The position numbers were made by a program, and so were the translations under genes. From Halpernia humi (lineage in GTDB: Bacteria > Bacteroidota > Bacteroidia > Flavobacteriales > Weeksellaceae), in NCBI RefSeq assembly GCF_900108025.1, contig NZ_FNUS01000002.1:186001-250000 (forward strand): a DNA stretch of 64,000 bases, given 5' to 3'. The notes beneath the pieces were generated by a model that worked only from the letters and a program-made list of their open reading frames with translations, was not told the origin of the DNA and searched no databases. Positions 7,926 to 16,523 of the stretch are shown in pieces (within the stretch, counting starts at the first letter, position 1; each line of letters opens with the position of its first letter).

Positions 7926-9107
7926 TTACATTTTACGAAGTAATGGACTTTGTCTGTACCGTTCTTCTTGATAAGTTTCATAAAGATTTTGTAAGGTTTC
8001 AGAGACTTTTTTGTAGCCGATTTCTTTTCCCCAAGCAAGCAAACCTTTAGGATAATTGACGCCTTTTTGCATTGCCAGTTCTAAATCTTCGTCGCTGGCT
8101 AATTTTAATCTTTTGGCTTCAACGGCTTCATTAATTAACATTGAAATAATTCTTAAAAATATTTCATTAAACAATTTTTCATCTTTATTATCTTGATTCT
8201 TGTTTCTCGAATCTTGGCTCGCGTCAGAGTAATCATAAAAGCCTTTTCCTATTTTTCTGCCCAACAATTTGGCTTCGCTCATTCTATGTTGAAGTAGGGA
8301 AGGTTTGTATTTTGGATCGTAAAAATAATCTTTGTAAACGGTTTCTGTGACGGCAAAATTAATATCAATTCCTATTAAATCCATGAGTTCAAACGGTCCC
8401 ATTTTGAAGTTACCGATTGTTCTCATTGCTTCGTCAACTTGCGCAGGCGTTGCGATTTTTTCTTCTACAATTCTCAATGCTTCGCCGTAAAAAGGTCTCG
8501 CAATTCGGTTCACAATAAACCCTGGAATATCCTGTGCAATCACTGGAATTTTCCCCCAAGATTTCATTAAATCATAAATTTTCTGTGGTAAATTTTCTGC
8601 GGTTAAAAGTCCTGGAATGATTTCTACCAAAGGCATCAAAGGTGCCGGATTAAAAAAATGAATTCCTAAAAACCGTTCAGAATTTTTTAAATCTGCGGAA
8701 ATTGAAGTAATAGAAATTGAGGACGTATTTGTCGCTAAAACGCAATCATTGGAAACAATTTCTTCTAAATCTGCAAAGACTTTTTGCTTGATCTCTTTAT
8801 TTTCAATAATGGCTTCAATAACCAAATCGCAGTCTTTTAAATCTTTTAATTCCGTGCAAAATTTAATTCTGTTGTAAATATTTTCACTTTCTTCAAAACC
8901 AATTTTATTTTTTTCAACCAAACGGTCTAAAACTTTTTGAAGACCTTCCAATGATTTTTCAGTTTGCGAAGAATTTTGGTCGTAAAGAAAAACCTTGTAG
9001 TTATTGGTTGCCGCAACTTGCGCAATGCCGATACCCATAGTTCCAGAGCCTATTATACCAACTGAGATTTGAGATTTGAGATTTGAGATTTGAGATGATT
9101 CTGACAT
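7926..9107 (-). CDS. paaH: 3-hydroxyacyl-CoA dehydrogenase PaaH
   Basis: 393 residues. A Rossmann motif GSGTMG at residues 20-25 is followed by the catalytic histidine near residue 150 (GIHFFNPAPLMPLVEI) and two 3HCDH C-terminal repeats (PGFIVNRIARPF; EAVEAKRLKLAS). It oxidises 3-hydroxyadipyl-CoA in the lower phenylacetate pathway. E. coli PaaH is about 475 residues; shorter forms are common in Bacteroidota. The first 15 codons consist of a 7-bp tandem repeat (GAGATTT on the plus strand), so the protein starts MSESSQISNLKSQIS before the core. A shift in repeat number would change the frame. Confidence 0.93.
   Translation of the reverse strand: MSESSQISNLKSQISVGIIGSGTMGIGIAQVAATNNYKVFLYDQNSSQTEKSLEGLQKVLDRLVEKNKIGFEESENIYNRIKFCTELKDLKDCDLVIEAIIENKEIKQKVFADLEEIVSNDCVLATNTSSISITSISADLKNSERFLGIHFFNPAPLMPLVEIIPGLLTAENLPQKIYDLMKSWGKIPVIAQDIPGFIVNRIARPFYGEALRIVEEKIATPAQVDEAMRTIGNFKMGPFELMDLIGIDINFAVTETVYKDYFYDPKYKPSLLQHRMSEAKLLGRKIGKGFYDYSDASQDSRNKNQDNKDEKLFNEIFLRIISMLINEAVEAKRLKLASDEDLELAMQKGVNYPKGLLAWGKEIGYKKVSETLQNLYETYQEERYRQSPLLRKM
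9064..9096. repeat. Heptanucleotide tandem repeat inside the 5' end of paaH
   Basis: GAGATTT occurs four times in a row, plus a partial unit, within codons 4-15 of paaH. The period of 7 is not a multiple of 3. Confidence 0.85.
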
Positions 9108-9189
9108 TGTTTTTGATTTAAAAAAAAGGAAATTTGATTTAATAATAAGATGAGGTTTAAATAAAAAATGATAATAAAAATTAATATTT

Positions 9190-9213
9190 CTAACGTCTAA
9201 CGTCTAACGTCTC
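9190..9213. repeat. CTAACGT tandem repeat between paaH and paaG
   Basis: Three near-perfect copies of the 7-mer CTAACGT just after the paaG stop. Confidence 0.8.
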
Positions 9214-9217
9214 ACAT

Positions 9218-10018
9218 CTATTTTCCCTTATAATTTGGTTTTCTTTTTTCTAAAAATGCTGCAACACCTTCCTTAAAATCTTCTGTTTCTGCGGCGTCTT
9301 GTTGGTAAATGCCCTCAATATCTAATTGTTCAGTTAATGAATTTCCGTAAGATTTATTAAAGGCTTTTTTAGTTAAAGCGATTGCAGTTGTCGGCAAATT
9401 AGAAAGTTGTGTTAAAACTTCAAGTGCTTCATTTTCAAATGTTTCGTCAGAAAAAACTTCGGCAATTAAACCTAAATTTTTCGCTTCTGTGGCTGATAAT
9501 TTTTTACCGGTAAAAGCCAAATAATTCGCTTGCTGTCTTCCTAAAAGTTTCGGTAAAAAGTAAGTTCCGCCAGTATCTGGAATTAAACCAATATTCACAA
9601 AAGCCTGAGAAAAATAAGAACTTTCTGTGGCTAAAGTGAAATCACAAATCAACGCAAGCATTGCGCCAGCGCCAACTGCAGGACCATTTACCAAGGAAAT
9701 AATTGGTTTTTTTGCATTTGAAATTTGTTTAACTAAAGGATTATAATAATCGATCACCATTCGCTGGATAAATCGTTCATCTTCCATATCATCGCCCATT
9801 GAAAGCGCTTCTTTCAAATTTTGACCCGAGCAAAATGCTTTCCCACGTCCAGAAATTGCGATGCAGCGCACGATTTCACTTTCATTACAATCCTGAATAA
9901 AATCCCGCAATTCTGTCAACAATTTTTTATTTAAACTGTTGTAAGTTTCTGGCTGATTGAGATAGGCAATCTGAAGTTTGCCGTCTAAAAGGGTTTGCGT
10001 ATCTATTTGTGTGTACAT
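9218..10018 (-). CDS. paaG: Enoyl-CoA hydratase/isomerase PaaG (epoxy-phenylacetyl-CoA isomerase)
   Basis: 266 residues, crotonase fold, with GKAFCSGQNLKE and NGPAVGAGAMLAL oxyanion-hole segments and Asp148 in NIGLIPDTGGTYFLPKLLG. This Asp in a PDTGGT context is the catalytic acid of PaaG, which isomerises the ring epoxide to oxepin-CoA; hydratases have Glu here. It sits between paaD and paaH as expected. The alternative assignment, PaaF hydratase, is less likely because the hydratase Glu pair is absent. Confidence 0.85.
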   Translation of the reverse strand: MYTQIDTQTLLDGKLQIAYLNQPETYNSLNKKLLTELRDFIQDCNESEIVRCIAISGRGKAFCSGQNLKEALSMGDDMEDERFIQRMVIDYYNPLVKQISNAKKPIISLVNGPAVGAGAMLALICDFTLATESSYFSQAFVNIGLIPDTGGTYFLPKLLGRQQANYLAFTGKKLSATEAKNLGLIAEVFSDETFENEALEVLTQLSNLPTTAIALTKKAFNKSYGNSLTEQLDIEGIYQQDAAETEDFKEGVAAFLEKRKPNYKGK

Positions 10019-10023
10019 TTTTT

Positions 10024-10105
10024 ATAATTGATGAATGATAATTGATGAATGATAATTGATAAATGATTTTAACACTTTTTACTTTTGCCTTTTTACTTTT
10101 ACCTT
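10024..10105. repeat. Two adjacent 14-bp tandem repeats between paaG and paaD
   Basis: TTGATGAATGATAA is present almost three times (10024-10062), followed by CTTTTTACTTTTGC twice (10075-10104). No plausible product is encoded. Confidence 0.85.
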
Positions 10106-10108
10106 GTC

Positions 10109-10585
10109 TTAATGACATTTAAAATAGTCAAAAGGTTCTAAACAATCGTTGCATTGGTACGAAGATTTACATAAAGTAGAACCAAACCTGCTCAATTCTT
10201 TTGTGTTTTCTGAGCCACATCGCGGGCATTTTTTTGGAACATTTAAGTGATTTTTACCTTCCCCTTTTTCGGGTGGTGTAATTCCGTAGGCGCGCAACTT
10301 TTCTCTCGCTTCATCCGTCATCCAATCGGTTGTCCAAATTGGAAACATTTGCGTCGTTACTTTTGGTTTTAAATTATGTTCCTTCAATAATTTAATAATA
10401 TCTTCTTCAATGTTAAACATTGCAGGACAAGCCGAATAAGTGGGCGTAATAATGACTTCCACTTCACCTTCCGACAGCATTTTTGCCCCACGAACGATTC
10501 CCAATTCAACAATATTGATAACCGGAATTTCCGGATCAGGGATTTTTGAGAGCAATTTTATTAGATCTATTTTACTGTTTACCAA
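10109..10585 (-). CDS. paaD: Phenylacetyl-CoA epoxidase accessory protein PaaD
   Basis: 158 residues: an N-terminal MIP18/DUF59 fold with DPEIPVINIVELGIV, then a C-terminal zinc-ribbon-like segment with Cys120, Cys123, Cys145 and Cys148 (also Cys139 and Cys157). PaaD is thought to help mature the iron centre of the epoxidase. Its size and the place after paaC match the usual paaBCD order. Confidence 0.93.
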   Translation of the reverse strand: MVNSKIDLIKLLSKIPDPEIPVINIVELGIVRGAKMLSEGEVEVIITPTYSACPAMFNIEEDIIKLLKEHNLKPKVTTQMFPIWTTDWMTDEAREKLRAYGITPPEKGEGKNHLNVPKKCPRCGSENTKELSRFGSTLCKSSYQCNDCLEPFDYFKCH

Positions 10586-10638
10586 AGTTTAATTTTTAAA
10601 TAATTTAAAATTTAAAATCTATAATTTAAAATCTCTAG

Positions 10639-11388
10639 TTACCACGTGCAATCCGGATAAGTTCTTTGCATATACTGAAGTTCGCATAAAATATAACCAA
10701 AATATTCTGTGTGAACACCTTTTCTAGAACCTTTCTGCATAAATTCAGATTCCGGAACTTCTAAATTAAATTCTGCAAAATTTTTTTTAATCAAGGATTT
10801 CCATTCCGCGAAAAGTGCTTTGGAAGAAGGAATGATTCCCAATTCAAAAAGGTTTTCTTCATCTTCAGTTTCGTCGAATAATCCGCCGGTGTATTCCCAA
10901 ATATTTTCTAAAGCCTTATTTAATCTTTGCAAACTTTCCTCAGTTCCGGCGGCAAAAACATTCATCCAGGTTTTTGAATGCGTGTAATGGTATTTTACCT
11001 CTTTTAAAGATTTTTGCGCTAAAGCCGAAAACATTTCATCCGAACTATTGCTTAAATTTTCATAAAGTAACTTTTGATAAGCACAGAAAAAATAAACTTT
11101 CAAGATGGTTTGTGCATAATCTTCGTTTGGCATTTCAACCAGTTGCGCATTTAAATATTCTTTTTCAACACGAAGAAAAGCCAAATCGTCTTCCGTTTTT
11201 CCTTCAGCCTGAAGTTGTGCAGCGTATTTGTAAAAATTATTAGATTGCCCTAAATAATCCAGCGCAATATTCGTCAATGCGATATCTTCTTCCAGATAAG
11301 GCCCTTTCCCGCACCATTCTGCCAATCTTTGACCCATAATTAAGGTGTCATCGGCCAATTTTAAAGTATAATTATATAGTGAATTCAT
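10639..11388 (-). CDS. paaC: Phenylacetyl-CoA epoxidase structural subunit PaaC
   Basis: I start at the ATG at 11388 (MNSLYNYTLKLADDTL), giving 249 residues, matching the 248 of E. coli PaaC. An upstream ATG at 11472 would add 28 residues encoded by a repeat-like intergenic stretch and is unlikely. Motifs include LADDTLIMGQRLAEWCGKGP and the C-terminal YILCELQYMQRTYPDCTW. PaaC is the ferritin-like scaffold that binds the catalytic subunit PaaA, which is not encoded in this window. Confidence 0.93.
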   Translation of the reverse strand: MNSLYNYTLKLADDTLIMGQRLAEWCGKGPYLEEDIALTNIALDYLGQSNNFYKYAAQLQAEGKTEDDLAFLRVEKEYLNAQLVEMPNEDYAQTILKVYFFCAYQKLLYENLSNSSDEMFSALAQKSLKEVKYHYTHSKTWMNVFAAGTEESLQRLNKALENIWEYTGGLFDETEDEENLFELGIIPSSKALFAEWKSLIKKNFAEFNLEVPESEFMQKGSRKGVHTEYFGYILCELQYMQRTYPDCTW

Positions 11389-11391
11389 AAG

Positions 11392-11474
11392 GTGGTTGTT
11401 GGTTAATGGTTGTTGGTTGTCGGAAAGCAAGAATGTAGTAAAAACTATCAACTGTAAACTGACAACTGTCAACT
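11392..11474. repeat. Short-word repeat between paaC and paaB
   Basis: GGTTGTTGGTT appears twice and AACTGTCAACT-type words follow, partly complementary to the first half. This is the paaB-paaC spacer. Confidence 0.65.
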
Positions 11475-11477
11475 ATT

Positions 11478-11759
11478 TTACATATTTTTCACATCATTTG
11501 GAATCTCATAAAATGTTGGATGTCTGTACAATTTATCGTCCGCCGGATCGAAAAAGGCTTCTTTATCTACGCCTTCGGAAGTGACGATATATTTACTTGG
11601 AACGACCCAAATTGACGTTCCTTCCATTCTTCTTGTGTAAACATCACGCGCGTTTTGAAGCGCCATTTCAGCGGTTGCCGCCTGCACAATTCCTGCGTGT
11701 TTATGGGATAAGCCGGGTTTTGTTTGTATAAAAACTTCCCACACTTCTAAATTTGCCAT
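11478..11759 (-). CDS. paaB: Phenylacetyl-CoA epoxidase subunit PaaB
   Basis: 93 residues, the size of PaaB, with the typical start EVWEVFIQTKPGLSHKHAG and the segment ALQNARDVYTRR. PaaB bridges the PaaAC heterodimers in the epoxidase. It starts 5 bp after the hutI stop, so hutI and paaB are transcribed together. In most clusters paaA lies directly upstream of paaB; here hutI occupies that place. Confidence 0.95.
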   Translation of the reverse strand: MANLEVWEVFIQTKPGLSHKHAGIVQAATAEMALQNARDVYTRRMEGTSIWVVPSKYIVTSEGVDKEAFFDPADDKLYRHPTFYEIPNDVKNM

Positions 11760-11764
11760 TTTAT

Positions 11765-13009
11765 CTAAATTTTATTTCCGTTGATGTAAAGATTTTCCAT
11801 TTTTAAACTTCCTTGATTGTAAAGAATATTTTGAAAATTATCTGTTCTGAAAGTTACGAAATTTGCCTTAAAATTTTCTTCTAATTTTCCGATGTCGTTT
11901 AAACTTAACGCATGAGCGGCTCTAAAAGTGATTCCCGCCAAAACTTCCGCGGTGGTTAATTTCTCGTAAGTTGCTAAAATTGAGGCTTGTGTAATCAAAT
12001 TTCCCATAGGCGCAGAACCAGGATTCCAATCGCTTGCAATCGCTAAAATTGCGCCTGCATTTAATAATTTTCCGGCAGGTGTGAATTTTTCACCTAAACC
12101 CAAACTTGCGCCGGGAAGCGCTGTTGCAACGGTTTCAGATTTTGCAATGAAATCAATGTCCTCGTCAATTGTCGCTTCTAAATGATCGGCAGATTTTGCC
12201 CCGATTTCTGCAGCAAGACGTCCACTTCCAGAGGTAAATTGGTCCGCGTGAACGGTAATTTCAAAACCCATTTCCTTCGCTTTCAAAAGAAAATTTTTGC
12301 TTTCTTCAGGTTGAAAAGCCGTTTTTTCAATAAAAATATCAACTCTTTTGGCTAAATTTTCTTCCTTTACTTTTGGTAAAATTTCCTTTAAAATATAATT
12401 GAGATAATCTTCATTATTTCCGTTAAAATCTTTTGGTTTTAAATGTGCCGCTAGACAAGTAGGAATTAAAGTTGCGGGCGTTTTTGTTTGCGCTTCTTTA
12501 ATGATTCTCAACATTTTCAGTTCATTTTTAACATTTAAACCATAGCCGCTTTTTATTTCAATCGTTGAAATGCCGTTATTTAAAAGGAAGTTGATGCGTT
12601 CTAATAATTTTTCTAAAAGTTCTTTTTTTGATTCTTTGCGTGTGTGCAAAACCGAAGACCAAATTCCGCCGCCTTGCTCGGCAATTTCAAGATAGGTTTT
12701 CCCGGCATTTCGCATCGCGAAATCGTTGGCGCGGTTTCCACCAAATAAAATATGCGTGTGAGAATCTACGAAAGAAGGCAAACAGATTTGTTCTGTTTTG
12801 ATTTTTTCTATTTCTAAATCAGATGCTTCGGCTTCGCTCAGCATGACACCATTTAAAAAATCATCGAATTTTCCGACTTTTTTAATTAAATTATTTTCAA
12901 TTAAAATACCGCCATTTTCAATGATTTCCAATTGATTGTCAGACAATTTTCCGCGCAAAGGAAGATTGGCGAGCGTAATAACTTGTTTAAAAGGACCGAT
13001 TAATTTCAT
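11765..13009 (-). CDS. hutI: Imidazolonepropionase HutI
   Basis: 414 residues, amidohydrolase fold, third step of histidine degradation. Metal and substrate motifs are visible: SFVDSHTHILFGG, VHADQF, SADHLEATID, and ASDWNPGSAPMGNL. Residues 54-63 (GVMLSEAEAS) are encoded by a known type of palindromic repeat inserted in frame in a surface segment of the N-terminal domain. The other hut genes are not in the window, so histidine degradation here is split, and the gene has been placed at the head of the paaBCDGHI series. Confidence 0.93.
   Translation of the reverse strand: MKLIGPFKQVITLANLPLRGKLSDNQLEIIENGGILIENNLIKKVGKFDDFLNGVMLSEAEASDLEIEKIKTEQICLPSFVDSHTHILFGGNRANDFAMRNAGKTYLEIAEQGGGIWSSVLHTRKESKKELLEKLLERINFLLNNGISTIEIKSGYGLNVKNELKMLRIIKEAQTKTPATLIPTCLAAHLKPKDFNGNNEDYLNYILKEILPKVKEENLAKRVDIFIEKTAFQPEESKNFLLKAKEMGFEITVHADQFTSGSGRLAAEIGAKSADHLEATIDEDIDFIAKSETVATALPGASLGLGEKFTPAGKLLNAGAILAIASDWNPGSAPMGNLITQASILATYEKLTTAEVLAGITFRAAHALSLNDIGKLEENFKANFVTFRTDNFQNILYNQGSLKMENLYINGNKI
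12821..12847. repeat. Palindromic repeat inserted in frame in hutI
   Basis: GATGCTTCGGCTTCGCTCAG followed by CATGACA, a hairpin of ATGCT/AGCAT arms with an inner TTCG/CG core. The peptide it encodes, VMLSEAEAS, is one I associate with interspersed Bacteroidota repeats. Confidence 0.7.
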
Positions 13010-13058
13010 ATTAATTCTTAAAATATTTTCTTACGAAATGGTCTTAAAAATAAGAAAT

Positions 13059-14228
13059 TTAATTGACTTGATTTGTTGAAGTTTTTTCCCACATTTTCAA
13101 ATGATCAAAAACCATTTTACTCAACGGAATAAACATAAATCCGCCAATAATGAACACAATAAATGCTTTTTGCAAACCAAATACATGCGCCAAATAACCG
13201 ATAATTGGCGGTCCTAAAAACATTCCGACGGTAGAATAAGTGCTAATAATTGAAATCACAATAGGAAGTGAATATTTTTTTGCTTTAGCCGCGAGAATAA
13301 ATGTCATCGGATAAAGTCCGGAAACGCCAAATCCAACCATCGAAAAACCAATGAGAACCGTCCATAAAGTTGGGAAAATAATGGCAATTGAGACACCAAA
13401 CATGATCAATATTGAACCCGCAAAATAAAGGGTTTGCATGCTAAATTTTTCCATCAGTCGATCGATTGTCAAGCGCGAAATCGTCATACAAACCATAAAC
13501 AATAAATAGCCGTAAGTGAAGACTTCCTGCTTCACGATTTCTTTTAGATAAACGCCGTTCCAATCGTACATTCCGCCTTCACAAATCGCCGCAAAAAAGA
13601 CCATAAATCCTAAAAGTGCAATGTATTTGCTCGGTTTTTCTAATTTAAAACTGTTTCCGGTTTTCGCTTTGTCGTTTTTAATTAAAAGTGGAAACATCGA
13701 AAGAATAATTATTAAACCAAAAATGGAAACTGACAACAAATGCCAGAAAATCGAAATTTGATATTTAATCATTATCGTGGAAAAAAGCACGCCTAAAATC
13801 CCACCAATACTCCAAATGCCGTGAAATGAGCCGACAATTCTTTTTTTAAATTTTTCTTGTACTGAAATGGATTGCGTGTTGATGGCGATATTAATTATTC
13901 TCATAGAAATTGAAAATAAAACGAGCGCAATAATGAGGACAAATAACGAATCTGCAAAACCAATTAAAAATAAAGACAATAAAAATGCGAAACTTGAGAT
14001 TTGTAAAGGAATTCGGCTGTCAAATTTTGCTACGAGCCAACCCGAAAGGGGAATTCCGATAATCGCGCTTGCAGGTAAAATCATTAATAAATTGCCTAAA
14101 TCTTCTGCTGAGAAATTAAAATTGGCTTTTATTGTTGGAATTCTGGAAGCCCAAGAAGAAAAGCAAATTCCGGATAAAAGAAAATAGGCGGAAAGTGCAA
14201 TTCTTTGTTTTTGATTGGATGCGATCAT
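13059..14228 (-). CDS. MFS transporter (YbjJ-like)
   Basis: 389 residues with about twelve hydrophobic helices and an N-terminal FSSWASRIPTIKANFNFS motif typical of the YbjJ-like MFS subgroup. The substrate is not known. It is 49 bp upstream of hutI and in the same direction, so it may lead that operon, but substrate uptake for either histidine or phenylacetate degradation is only a guess. Confidence 0.85.
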   Translation of the reverse strand: MIASNQKQRIALSAYFLLSGICFSSWASRIPTIKANFNFSAEDLGNLLMILPASAIIGIPLSGWLVAKFDSRIPLQISSFAFLLSLFLIGFADSLFVLIIALVLFSISMRIINIAINTQSISVQEKFKKRIVGSFHGIWSIGGILGVLFSTIMIKYQISIFWHLLSVSIFGLIIILSMFPLLIKNDKAKTGNSFKLEKPSKYIALLGFMVFFAAICEGGMYDWNGVYLKEIVKQEVFTYGYLLFMVCMTISRLTIDRLMEKFSMQTLYFAGSILIMFGVSIAIIFPTLWTVLIGFSMVGFGVSGLYPMTFILAAKAKKYSLPIVISIISTYSTVGMFLGPPIIGYLAHVFGLQKAFIVFIIGGFMFIPLSKMVFDHLKMWEKTSTNQVN

Positions 14229-14345
14229 AATTCTGCAAAAATAGAATATTATAAGTCCAAAACTAAATTGTTTCTAATCAAAATTAAACTTGACGAATAT
14301 TTTATCAAAATTTAATCAAAAATTTTTGCGCTGCATTTTTCCTTA

Positions 14346-14382
14346 ACCTCAACCTCAACCTCAATCTAAAATATTATCTTTG
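14346..14382 (+). promoter_or_regulatory. ruvB promoter with a hexanucleotide repeat in the upstream half
   Basis: TATCTTTG at 14375-14382 fits the Bacteroidota -7 box TAnnTTTG and lies 15 bp before the ruvB ATG. The -33 area consists of three CCTCAA units (14346-14364), so no clear TTG is visible. A change in unit number would move upstream elements. Confidence 0.55.
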
Positions 14383-14397
14383 GATAAATTTTAGAAA

Positions 14398-15420
14398 ATG
14401 CCCGATTTTTTACATCCTGACAAAGAAAACCTGAGTGAGGAAGAATTATTTCAAGAAGAAAAAATTCGTCCGCAGAGTTTTCGGGATTTTGCTGGACAAA
14501 GAAAAACTTTAGATAACATTGAAGTTTTTGTGGCTGCCGCGAAAAACCGTGGTGGCGCGCTGGATCACGTTTTATTGCACGGTCCGCCAGGTTTGGGAAA
14601 AACAACTTTAGCGCATATTATTGCAAATGAACTCGGTGTTGGTTGCAAATTAACTTCCGGTCCGGTTTTAGATAAACCTGGAAGTTTGGCAGGTTTGCTT
14701 ACAAATTTAGAGGAAAATGATGTCCTTTTTATTGATGAAATTCACCGGCTTTCCCCGATTGTAGAAGAATATTTGTATTCGGCAATGGAAGATTATAAAA
14801 TTGATATCATGCTCGAAAGCGGCCCGAATGCGCGAAGTGTTCAAATTGCTTTAAATCCTTTTACATTGATTGGCGCAACCACAAGAAGTGGAATGCTCAC
14901 AAAACCGATGCTCGCAAGATTTGGAATTCAATCTCGATTGGAATATTATACGGTTGAACTTTTATCAATGATTATTGAAAGAAGCGCGAGAGTTCTAGGT
15001 TCTAAAATTTACGAAGATGCGGCGATAGAAATCGCGAGACGAAGTCGCGGAACGCCGCGAATTGCAAATGCTTTATTGCGAAGAGTTCGGGATTTTGCTG
15101 AAATAAAAGGCAATGGTGAAATTGAAATTAAAATCACAAAATTCGCTTTAGATTCTTTAAATGTTGATGAATTTGGTTTGGATGATATGGATAATAAAAT
15201 TATGCGCGTGATGATCGAAAATTTCCGTGGGAAACCTGTTGGGATTTCTGCTTTGGCAACTTCCATCGGGGAAAATCCGGAAACTTTGGAAGAAGTTTAT
15301 GAACCATTTTTAATTCAGGAAGGTTTTATAATTAGAACGCCGAGAGGAAGAGAAGTAACGGAAAAAGCCTATAAACATTTGGGAATTTCGATTCCAAGAC
15401 GATTAGATGAACTGTTTTAA
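14398..15420 (+). CDS. ruvB: Holliday junction branch migration helicase RuvB
   Basis: 340 residues, normal length. AAA+ motifs: Walker A GPPGLGKT at 62-69, Walker [10 protein letters not shown] around 110-118, sensor-1 GATTRSGML, and the C-terminal winged helix with [11 protein letters not shown]. RuvB drives branch migration with RuvA at Holliday junctions. ruvC is also in the window (49741-50295) but not linked. The gene diverges from the MFS transporter. Confidence 0.97.
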   Translation: MPDFLHPDKENLSEEELFQEEKIRPQSFRDFAGQRKTLDNIEVFVAAAKNRGGALDHVLLHGPPGLGKTTLAHIIANELGVGCKLTSGPVLDKPGSLAGLLTNLEENDVLFIDEIHRLSPIVEEYLYSAMEDYKIDIMLESGPNARSVQIALNPFTLIGATTRSGMLTKPMLARFGIQSRLEYYTVELLSMIIERSARVLGSKIYEDAAIEIARRSRGTPRIANALLRRVRDFAEIKGNGEIEIKITKFALDSLNVDEFGLDDMDNKIMRVMIENFRGKPVGISALATSIGENPETLEEVYEPFLIQEGFIIRTPRGREVTEKAYKHLGISIPRRLDELF

Positions 15421-15500
15421 ATTCAATAGAAATAAAAATATTAATTTTGGTTAAGAGATACATTTGCAGCAAGACCTGCATTAAAGTAAATTTCAATGTG

Positions 15501-15534
15501 AGATCGGGAGAGAATTGAGGGTTTCGTCCTCAAT
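15501..15534. repeat. Hairpin in the ruvB-MBL spacer
   Basis: GAGAATTGAGG and CCTCAATCTC pair around a 7-nt loop. No T-run follows directly, so it is not a clean terminator. The surrounding bases (CAGCAAGACCTG and TTCGCCCCAAAAAT) weakly recall the ends of the family A repeat. Confidence 0.5.
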
Positions 15535-15653
15535 CTCGAGTTCGCCCCAAAAATAAAAATAAAATATACGAAATTGTCAGTAATTTATCATGCAAGAAAA
15601 CACTTATTTAGGTTGGCGATAATATTTGACCTTTGAATAAATATCAATTAAAA

Positions 15654-16520
15654 ATGAAACTATATCCTTTACAATGCGGAAAATTTAAATTAGACGGCGG
15701 TGCAATGTTTGGCGTGGTGCCAAAAACACTGTGGCAAAAGACAAATCCGGCAGATGAAAATAATTTAATAGAACTCGGGACACGCTCACTTTTAATTGAA
15801 GACGGTAAAAAATTGGTCTTGATAGATTGTGGTTTGGGCGATAAGCAAAATGAGAAATTTTTCGGGCATTATTCGCTTTGGGGCGATGATACTTTAGAGA
15901 AAAATTTGGCAAAATTTGGTTTTGTGAAAGACGACATCACAGATGTTTTTTTAACACATCTTCATTTTGATCATTGCGGCGGCGCAATAGAGTGGAACAA
16001 AGACCGAACTGGTTATGAACCTGCTTTTAAAAATGCACATTATTGGAGTAATGAAGACCATTGGAAATGGGCAACCGAACCAAATGCGAGAGAAAAGGCC
16101 AGTTTTTTACCCGAAAATATTTTACCAATAAAAGAAAGCGGACAACTCCAGTTTTTAGATTTACCTAAAACAGGAAATTATAAATTTGGGACAGATTTAA
16201 AAATGGACGTAATTTTTGTGGATGGCCACACAGAAAAGCAAATGCTTCCAGTGATAAAATACCAGGATAAAACCATCGTTTTTGCGGCAGATTTAATTCC
16301 GACCGCCGGCCATATTCCGCAAGTTTATGTGATGGGATATGACACAAGGCCACTTTTAACTATGGAAGAAAAAGCCAAGTTTTTGCAACAATGTGTTGAT
16401 CATGAATATCTTTTGTTTTTTGAACACGATGCGCATAATGAGTTGGCAAGTGTAAAAATGACGGATCGTGGCGTGAAGTTGGATGAAATTTTTACCTTTA
16501 ACGAAGTTTTTGGATATTAA
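15654..16520 (+). CDS. MBL-fold metallo-hydrolase
   Basis: I choose the ATG at 15654 (MKLYPLQCGKFKLDGGAMFG), 288 residues; the TTG at 15633 is less likely. The zinc motif HLHFDH lies at 102-107, with a downstream DGHTEKQMLP (His), FAADLIPT (Asp) and a C-terminal His in FFEHDAHNE. The overall pattern, including GGAMFGVVPK, resembles the lactonase-like MBL proteins related to AiiA, but the substrate cannot be read from sequence. coaE follows after 3 bp. Confidence 0.85.
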   Translation: MKLYPLQCGKFKLDGGAMFGVVPKTLWQKTNPADENNLIELGTRSLLIEDGKKLVLIDCGLGDKQNEKFFGHYSLWGDDTLEKNLAKFGFVKDDITDVFLTHLHFDHCGGAIEWNKDRTGYEPAFKNAHYWSNEDHWKWATEPNAREKASFLPENILPIKESGQLQFLDLPKTGNYKFGTDLKMDVIFVDGHTEKQMLPVIKYQDKTIVFAADLIPTAGHIPQVYVMGYDTRPLLTMEEKAKFLQQCVDHEYLLFFEHDAHNELASVKMTDRGVKLDEIFTFNEVFGY

Positions 16521-16523
16521 AAA

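Noticed and set aside
9927-10118. 63-codon frame between paaG and paaD
   Set aside because: It consists mostly of the 14-bp tandem repeats and the start of paaG in another frame.
11389-11472. 28-residue N-terminal extension of PaaC
   Set aside because: It is encoded by an intergenic word repeat; the ATG at 11388 gives the standard length.
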